Origin: Candidatus Treponema faecavium
GTDB lineage: Bacteria; Spirochaetota; Spirochaetia; Treponematales; Treponemataceae
DNA length: 9,864 bases
Reading direction: 5' to 3'
Assembly: GCA_019113455.1 (NCBI GenBank)
Contig: DXHG01000107.1
Coordinates: 1 to 9,864, forward strand
Shown here: in pieces, positions 5,855 through 9,864 of the stretch
Numbering within the stretch: the stretch's first letter is position 1
How the letters are laid out: the number at the start of each line of letters is the position of its first letter
Notes under the pieces: generated by a model
What the model was told of the DNA's origin: nothing
What the model saw: the letters and a program-made list of their open reading frames with translations, nothing else
The model's database searches: none
Position numbers and translations under genes: made by a program

Positions 5855-5883
5855 ATCATAGCACACAATTTTTGCGAGTACAA
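5855..5883 (-). promoter_or_regulatory. Sigma-70 promoter of the [2Fe-2S] gene
   Basis: On the minus strand TTGTAC (complement of 5878-5883) is followed after exactly 17 bp by TATGAT (complement of 5855-5860), with a TG one base before it giving an extended -10. The transcript would start near 5848, about 25 nt before the ATG, leaving room for the GGAGGT site. It is the cleanest promoter in the window and rules out the longer start of this gene. Confidence 0.75.
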
Positions 5884-5944
5884 GACAGCGCGCGGGGCGG
5901 CTGCTCTGTACGCTTCGCAGGCGGGGAACTGCCGCGCTGCACGG

Positions 5945-5976
5945 GCAGTCAGGTGCGGCGCTCCGGACTTGACTGC
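5945..5976 (-). other. Hairpin downstream of the TM2 gene
   Basis: GCAGTCA (5945-5951) and TGACTGC (5970-5976) can form a seven-pair stem with a GC-rich 18-base loop, just after the TM2-gene stop on the minus strand. No U-tract follows, so it is not a standard terminator. Some read-through from the TM2 gene into the [2Fe-2S] gene is possible. Confidence 0.35.
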
Positions 5977-5982
5977 GTTGTG

Positions 5983-6240
5983 TTATGCCTGCGGTGTCTG
6001 ATTTACCGTGTCGGCAGGCGCTCCCTGAAAGGAAAACACACCCGTCTGAATAAGTTTTGATTCCGGGCGGCATAAGGCGAAAATGCCCTGTATCAGACCA
6101 ATAATACCGGGGATGGCGGTCCAGCAGAACAGTATTTTAAGGATTCCCATGCCGGGATGACCGGCAATAAAACTGTTTACCCCAATGCCGCCAAGCAGAA
6201 TGGAAAGGACGCCGTACGTTACTTTATCAAATGATTTCAT
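5983..6240 (-). CDS. TM2-domain small membrane protein
   Basis: An 85-residue protein with two hydrophobic helices (about 9-27 and 30-56). They are separated by a short turn rich in Gly, and the layout GGIGVNSFIAG (17-27) followed by GMGILKILF (30-38) matches the TM2 domain, a two-helix hairpin found widely in bacteria with no single known function. The Asp often found near the end of the second helix is replaced by Gln51. A polar 25-residue tail follows. The start at 6240 is supported by AAGGGAG (complement of 6247-6253). Expression appears to depend on an upstream promoter with a nine-G tract between its boxes, so this gene is a candidate for on/off or graded switching. Confidence 0.75.
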   Translation of the reverse strand: MKSFDKVTYGVLSILLGGIGVNSFIAGHPGMGILKILFCWTAIPGIIGLIQGIFALCRPESKLIQTGVFSFQGAPADTVNQTPQA

Positions 6241-6331
6241 GTTTTACTCCCTTGCGCAGCCGATGGAACACCGGATTCCTGTCTGACTGCACCGCGTTTT
6301 GTATTGATTTGCTGCAAGCAATGCTGAAAAT

Positions 6332-6362
6332 ATTCTATCATTGCCCCCCCCCGGGCTGTCAA
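6332..6362 (-). promoter_or_regulatory. Promoter with poly-G(9) spacer upstream of the TM2 gene
   Basis: On the minus strand a perfect TTGACA (complement of 6357-6362) and TAGAAT (complement of 6332-6337, five of six) are separated by 19 bp. That spacer contains nine consecutive G (complement of C at 6344-6352). The predicted start is near 6325, about 85 nt before the TM2 ATG. Nineteen base pairs is longer than optimal; seven G would give 17. Poly-G or poly-C tracts in this position tune other bacterial promoters by slipped-strand mispairing, and G tracts upstream of some T. pallidum tpr genes affect their expression. Confidence 0.7.
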
Positions 6363-6407
6363 GCGGTACTGTGTAATACATGTATGGTTCTAGGTCTGTT
6401 TGACAGC
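6355..6407. repeat. Nested dyad upstream of the poly-G promoter
   Basis: GCTGTCAA (6355-6362, which includes the -35 box) is inverted as TTGACAGC (6400-6407). At the centre lies the perfect 10-bp palindrome ATACATGTAT (6376-6385), whose midpoint is within half a base of that of the outer dyad. The palindrome would sit at about -56 relative to the predicted start, a reasonable place for an activator or repressor. Confidence 0.5.
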
Positions 6408-6456
6408 TTGCCAGCGGCTGTTCAGCCGCTGGCAAGCTACAAGTCTGCGACTAGAA
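6388..6456. repeat. Large perfect-stem inverted repeat with TTCTAG/CTAGAA ends
   Basis: AGCTTGCCAGCGGCTG (6405-6420) and CAGCCGCTGGCAAGCT (6423-6438) are a perfect 16-bp inverted repeat with only two bases between. Six-base outer repeats TTCTAG (6388-6393) and CTAGAA (6451-6456) extend it imperfectly to 69 bp. No T-run follows on either side. It may be a small non-autonomous repeat element, a protein-binding cruciform, or a factor-independent block to read-through from the peptidase gene. Confidence 0.6.
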
Positions 6457-6495
6457 TAGAAAAACAGCCCTCGTGCAAACGCCGCAGCCACCCCG

Positions 6496-6534
6496 CGGAT
6501 AATTAACGCCGCGCTTGCGCAGGTTAATTATCCG
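6496..6534 (-). terminator. Hairpin overlapping the peptidase stop codon
   Basis: CGGATAATTAAC (6496-6507) and GTTAATTATCCG (6523-6534) form a perfect 12-bp stem; inside it GCGC-TT-GCGC (6511-6520) makes a second stem. The peptidase stop codon (6524-6526) lies in one arm. There is no U-tract immediately downstream on the minus strand (five U only at about 6460-6464), so it may protect the 3' end or slow ribosomes rather than terminate alone. Confidence 0.5.
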
Positions 6535-9433
6535 GGTACAGGAACGCGCTGATATGGTTATCGGTGTCAAGCACCTGATTCAGCGTCTGCTGCAGCGTCT
6601 GCGGCGTCTGATCCTGCTCAATGCGCACCGTGTCGGCAATCTGCTCAAGCGGTACGGAATCAAGCACGCACTGGGCGATGCTTGCTGCCCAGAACGGATT
6701 CTGCTCAAGATTTGTTTCCATTGTGCGCCGGTATGATTCCGTGATTTTTGTCATGTCGGCGTCTGTCGGCAGCGTCTGCTGCAGCCGTTCTATCTCTGCG
6801 ATCACTGCCGCCGCAAGCTCATGTTCCCTGCCGGGCGTGCAGCTGAACGAAATGTGCGTTTCGTAATTCGGTGTGGGATACTGCGCCGTGCTCGTATAGA
6901 CGGATACGCCGTAGGATCCGCCGAGCTGCTCGCGGATAGTCTGGCGGAGCGCCGTGCGCAGGTACTGCGTCATGTCTTCAAGGCGCTGGCGCCTGAGCGT
7001 TACGCCGTCAACATCGTTTTCCGGAAGTGTGCCGCCGAACGCGATGTACACGCTGCGCTGATCCTCAATCCCCTTGTACACCGCAGCCGACGGCGTTCCC
7101 TGCGGAAACGGCACATATGCCGCGTCGGGATCAAGCAGCGGTGGTTCTGCGCGTTCGCCCTGCACGTGCGCTGAAGGAAGCGCTGCCAGATACGTGCAGG
7201 CAAACTCGCGCAGCTGCTGCATGTCAAAGCTGCCGGTAAAGATAAAAGTATATCCGTCCGCGTCTGAAAAACAGGCACGGTACGCCTGCTCGGCCGCGGC
7301 AGGGTCAAGCGCTTGTATCGCGTCTTTCGTAAGCGGCTGATAGCGGAGAGCGTCTCCGTAACGCAGGTTAAGAAACGCCTGCCTGAGCTGCCCCTGCGGC
7401 GTGTTTTCGTTTTCGGCAGCGGCAAGTTCCGCGCCCGCAATCACCTGGCTCCAGCCGTCTTCGGTAAATTCCGGCGCGGTAAAATAGAGCTGCACGAGCC
7501 GGAACACATCTTCAAAGTCAGCGGCAGAGGACGACGCCTCAAGCCCTGAGTAATACGGAGCGATAACGGGAACGATGCTTACCTGCTTTCCGGAAAGTTT
7601 TTTTATAATCTGCATTGGGGAAAAGCCGTTGAGACCCGAAAGCTCCACGTAGTCTGCGGCTGCGAGGGCTGAGTGAAACATCTCGTCGGGGAACATGCTG
7701 AGCCCGCCTCTGCGCACCGCCTGCATGAGTATCTCATCCTGCGTAAAATCAGTGGGATTGGCGATAACGCGCACGCCGTTTGAAAGCACCCATTCGGCAA
7801 CCGTAACAGGCTCCGTAAGCAGCACCTGCTCCGAGACGATGCTGCCGGGAGCAGCCGGCGGCTCCGGATAAAGCGGGCGGTCATCGACGCCGTCGTCATA
7901 CGGAACAATAAGCGCCGGATCGGCTCCCGCCTGCCACTGAGTGAAAATATCCGCGTCAGACGGAATGTCCGCAGCGTTTTCCGGCGCGGAAACCGTCATG
8001 AGTTTGCCCGCAGCGGGAAACCAGCCGCGGCACGCTTCGTTTACTTCTTGAAGCGTGAGCGACTGCGCCGCGGCAGTATATATGTCAAAACGGTCTTGCG
8101 CGGAAAGCACGATGTCGCCGTAGAGCGCCGCGCCTAAAAGCTGTGACACGACCGCCGCGTTTGTCTGCGCGGCGCTGTTTGCGAGGCGCAGCTCCTCGTC
8201 TGCAATGATGGCCTGTTTTATGCGTGCAAGCTCCGATTCCGTAACACCGAACGTATCGAGACGCTCAAGCTCTGTAAGCAGCAGGTCAAGCGCCTGCGTA
8301 AAGCCGCCTTCTGTCGGTATTACCGCGGCAAAGAGCAGATCGACCGGCTCAACGAGCTTCTGCTGTCCGGCCCCTGCCGCGTACAGCGGCGAACCGGCGG
8401 TAAGGCTCAGTTCATACATGCGCTGGGAAAATATATTGAACGCGGCGGCGCGCGCCATTGCCTGGCGCACATCGCGTGCTGTCTTAAGCTGCTGCGGCGG
8501 CTTGTGCGCCATGATGTCTATGCGTGTCGAAGTAATTTCAGGGTCCCGTATCACTAAAAGCGCGTCTTCCCGTGGCGTGCTGACACCTGCTGGTTCCTTG
8601 CGCGGCAGCGGCTCCTGCGGCGCCGGTATCGCTGAAAGCTGCTGTTTGACCGCCTGTTCGAGCTCTGCCGCCGGTGCGTCGCCGACAATAATCACGCTCA
8701 TGAGGTCGGGCCGGTACCACTTTTTATAGAAATCGATAACGCGTTCGCGGCTTACGTTTCGGATAACGTCCGTTTTGCCGATAGGCATACGCTGCGCGTA
8801 GCGGGAATCGGGCAGCATAAACGGCACCTGCTGCTGCATGACGCGGTCGTCAACGCCCAGGTGCAGCCGCCATTCTTCTATAACGACGCTGCGTTCCGTT
8901 TCAAGCTTTTCGGCGTCAAAATCGAGCGCGCACGCCCAGTCATATACGACCGTAAGCGCCGTTTCAAGGAACTCGGGATTGTCAGCCGGAAGCTCAAGCA
9001 TATAAACGGTCTCGTCAAACGATGTATATGCGTTTATTTCAGGTCCGAACCCCATGCCGATCGATTCAAAGAAATCGACAAGCTCGCGGCCCTTAAAGTG
9101 CTGTGAACCGTTGAACGCCATGTGCTCTACCAGATGCGCGACGCCCTGCTGGTCGTCGTCTTCCTGCATGGAACCGGCGCGCACAACAAGACGGACGGCA
9201 AGCCGGTTTGCGGGCTCGCTGTTTTGTTTTATATAGTAGCTCATGCCGTTATCGAGGACGCCGTGAGCAATATCGGAATCCTGCGTGAGCGCGCGGCTGC
9301 CGCCCGCCGCCGAAGAACAGCCGGGAGCGCACAGCAGCACGGCGGAAAGCAGCAGCGCCAAAAGTGCGCCGAACGCCGGCGCAGAAGCGGTGCGCTGCTG
9401 TGCCGGACGCTTTGCTTTACGGATAGCAATCAT
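6524..9433 (-). CDS. PqqL-like M16 zinc metallopeptidase, predicted lipoprotein
   Basis: A 969-residue M16 (insulinase/pitrilysin) peptidase with two peptidase-like halves, about 50-540 and 545-969; length and layout resemble E. coli PqqL. The inverted zinc motif is HLVEH (100-104): His100 and His104 bind zinc and Glu103 is catalytic. Glu180 in ETERSVVIEEW is the third ligand, 76 residues after His104 as in the family. The second half lacks HxxEH, as is usual for the inactive unit, but keeps the Arg824/Tyr831 pair in REQLGGSYG. A basic N-terminus, hydrophobic stretch (20-35) and APGC at 36-39 suggest a signal-peptidase-II lipoprotein with Cys39 acylated; Pro at -2 is atypical but the spirochaete lipobox is loose. 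It would degrade peptides in the periplasm or at the outer membrane. Start at 9433 has AAGGAGT (complement of 9443-9449). It is apparently monocistronic. Confidence 0.92.
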   Translation of the reverse strand: MIAIRKAKRPAQQRTASAPAFGALLALLLSAVLLCAPGCSSAAGGSRALTQDSDIAHGVLDNGMSYYIKQNSEPANRLAVRLVVRAGSMQEDDDQQGVAHLVEHMAFNGSQHFKGRELVDFFESIGMGFGPEINAYTSFDETVYMLELPADNPEFLETALTVVYDWACALDFDAEKLETERSVVIEEWRLHLGVDDRVMQQQVPFMLPDSRYAQRMPIGKTDVIRNVSRERVIDFYKKWYRPDLMSVIIVGDAPAAELEQAVKQQLSAIPAPQEPLPRKEPAGVSTPREDALLVIRDPEITSTRIDIMAHKPPQQLKTARDVRQAMARAAAFNIFSQRMYELSLTAGSPLYAAGAGQQKLVEPVDLLFAAVIPTEGGFTQALDLLLTELERLDTFGVTESELARIKQAIIADEELRLANSAAQTNAAVVSQLLGAALYGDIVLSAQDRFDIYTAAAQSLTLQEVNEACRGWFPAAGKLMTVSAPENAADIPSDADIFTQWQAGADPALIVPYDDGVDDRPLYPEPPAAPGSIVSEQVLLTEPVTVAEWVLSNGVRVIANPTDFTQDEILMQAVRRGGLSMFPDEMFHSALAAADYVELSGLNGFSPMQIIKKLSGKQVSIVPVIAPYYSGLEASSSAADFEDVFRLVQLYFTAPEFTEDGWSQVIAGAELAAAENENTPQGQLRQAFLNLRYGDALRYQPLTKDAIQALDPAAAEQAYRACFSDADGYTFIFTGSFDMQQLREFACTYLAALPSAHVQGERAEPPLLDPDAAYVPFPQGTPSAAVYKGIEDQRSVYIAFGGTLPENDVDGVTLRRQRLEDMTQYLRTALRQTIREQLGGSYGVSVYTSTAQYPTPNYETHISFSCTPGREHELAAAVIAEIERLQQTLPTDADMTKITESYRRTMETNLEQNPFWAASIAQCVLDSVPLEQIADTVRIEQDQTPQTLQQTLNQVLDTDNHISAFLYPDN

Positions 9434-9459
9434 TGCGGTAATACTCCTTCCAAATAATA

Positions 9460-9488
9460 CGTATATGTTTCAAAACACGCTTATACAA
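9460..9488 (-). promoter_or_regulatory. Promoter candidate for the M16 peptidase
   Basis: On the minus strand TTGTAT (complement of 9483-9488) and TATACG (complement of 9460-9465) are separated by 17 bp. The transcript would start near 9453, about 20 nt before the ATG and just ahead of the AAGGAGT site. The match is moderate: three of six and four of six. Confidence 0.4.
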
Positions 9489-9492
9489 CAGT

Positions 9493-9506
9493 TATGCGCG
9501 CGCATA
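9493..9506. promoter_or_regulatory. 14-bp palindrome next to the peptidase promoter
   Basis: TATGCGCGCGCATA is a perfect 14-bp palindrome lying 4 bp upstream of the candidate -35 box, centred near -46 from the predicted start. Both position and symmetry fit a dimeric regulator's operator. Alternating CG could also adopt Z-DNA. Confidence 0.45.
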
Positions 9507-9563
9507 TGTTACGGTGCTTGCCGCTGTGCGCTAAGTTAAAAACTTGCTGTTTATCCGGAAAGA

Positions 9564-9618
9564 GATTTGCCATCGGGAAATTGTGAGTTTTTAACAGGAT
9601 GCAGCAAAACGGCAAATC
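9564..9618. repeat. Palindromic TTTGCC-type intergenic repeat, copy 2
   Basis: GATTTGCC (9564-9571) is inverted as GGCAAATC (9611-9618). The left portion, TTTGCCATCGGGAAATTG followed by a T5 run and AA (9566-9594), matches 41-68 at the left edge with only a few differences. The GCAAATC end is also shared. The middle is about 14 bases longer than copy 1. No coding capacity is seen. Confidence 0.5.
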
Positions 9619-9662
9619 CAAGCATTGTCATAAACTGCCCGTATATCCCCGTACAGAAACAT

Positions 9663-9690
9663 TTGCGGAAAAACTGACGCGGTGTATACT
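9663..9690 (+). promoter_or_regulatory. Rightward promoter into the structured right-edge segment
   Basis: TTGCGG (9663-9668) and TATACT (9685-9690) are spaced 16 bp apart; the -10 matches at five of six positions, the -35 at three. Transcription would begin near 9697 and run through the stem-rich segment towards whatever lies beyond the window. Confidence 0.4.
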
Positions 9691-9731
9691 GGTGGTGCAA
9701 TTCAGTGTATCATCCATGAAAAACTGAACAG

Positions 9732-9864
9732 GCAGTTCCTTTGAGGAAACTGCGAAAAGACAGAAGGAGACAAGGCGCAGGCTTGTTGTTTTGAGCGAGT
9801 TCCCGCAGTAAGCATGAGCAGGCCGAGGCCTGCGGCTGAAACAATGCCTCTGAAAAAGAGGCGT
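9732..9864 (+). ncRNA. Stem-rich segment: leader or small RNA candidate, cut by window end
   Basis: A run of possible stems with no convincing reading frame. GCAGTTCC/GGAAACTGC (9732-9739/9745-9753) forms one hairpin. ACTGCG (9749-9754) can instead pair with CGCAGT (9804-9809), enclosing ACAAG/CTTGT (9770-9774/9782-9786), so the two folds exclude each other. GCAGGCC-GA-GGCCTGC (9818-9833) is perfect, and ATGCCTCT/AGAGGCGT (9844-9851/9857-9864) ends at the window edge, where a T-run would make it a terminator. The unpaired purine run GAAGGAG (9763-9769) sits in the second fold. It fits none of the riboswitch or housekeeping RNA consensus patterns I can recall. A dispersed DNA repeat is the alternative. 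Confidence 0.35.

Noticed and set aside
6400..6405. Plus-strand TTGACA
   Set aside because: No -10-like hexamer follows at 15-19 bp (the sequence there is the GC-rich hairpin), and no plus-strand gene lies downstream.
6496..6534. Integron attC-like site
   Set aside because: The arms contain AAC and GTT, but the core does not fit GTTRRRY/RYYYAAC, and there is no integrase or cassette array nearby.
8205..8729. Plus-strand open frame (174 codons) inside the M16 peptidase
   Set aside because: Ser/Cys/Arg-rich shadow of a strongly supported peptidase on the other strand.
9815..9864. Plus-strand ATG open to the window edge
   Set aside because: No ribosome-binding site precedes it and the codons coincide with perfect hairpins; a structured non-coding segment explains it better. 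Sequence beyond the window could change this.

Overview
The window looks like chromosomal DNA from a spirochaete, most likely a Treponema-type organism of moderate-to-high GC. This is inferred from the gene content: a STAS anti-sigma antagonist with a zinc ribbon, a relaxed lipobox on a large M16 peptidase, a paired membrane operon without obvious enterobacterial counterparts, and a homopolymeric G tract inside a promoter. No taxonomic search was possible. There is no rRNA, tRNA, CRISPR array, transposase or phage gene.

Layout, left to right. Positions 1-204 hold a short palindromic AT-rich repeat and the downstream flank of trmJ. A TrmJ-type tRNA 2'-O-methyltransferase (205-945, minus) is divergently transcribed from a short-chain dehydrogenase/reductase (992-1747, plus); only 46 bp separate them and both seem to have very short leaders. 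A STAS plus zinc-ribbon protein (1881-2432, plus) follows, its promoter straddled by an inverted repeat. A 335-bp AT-rich spacer with two matching pairs of TGTGGA motifs leads into a two-gene membrane operon (2768-3724 and 3743-5560, plus). Both proteins have a 3+3 transmembrane layout around a central extracytoplasmic domain. The second carries TPR-like repeats, and its ends resemble the LptF/LptG (YjgP/YjgQ) permease family.

A strong bidirectional terminator (5581-5619) separates this operon from the minus-strand half. That half encodes a Bfd/NifU-like [2Fe-2S] mini-protein (5629-5823) with a textbook promoter, a TM2-domain membrane protein (5983-6240), and a large PqqL-like M16 zinc metallopeptidase lipoprotein (6524-9433). 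Positions 9434-9864 are non-coding: a palindrome next to the peptidase promoter, a second copy of the repeat seen at the left edge, a rightward promoter, and a stem-rich segment cut by the window end.

The most notable observation is upstream of the TM2 gene. A perfect TTGACA -35 box and a TAGAAT -10 box are separated by a 19-bp spacer containing nine consecutive G. Losing two G would give the optimal 17-bp spacing, so this has the architecture of a slipped-strand phase-variable promoter. Other points worth attention are the LptF/G-like pair with a TPR insertion, the rightward-transcribed structured segment at the right edge, and the intergenic repeat family at both window ends.
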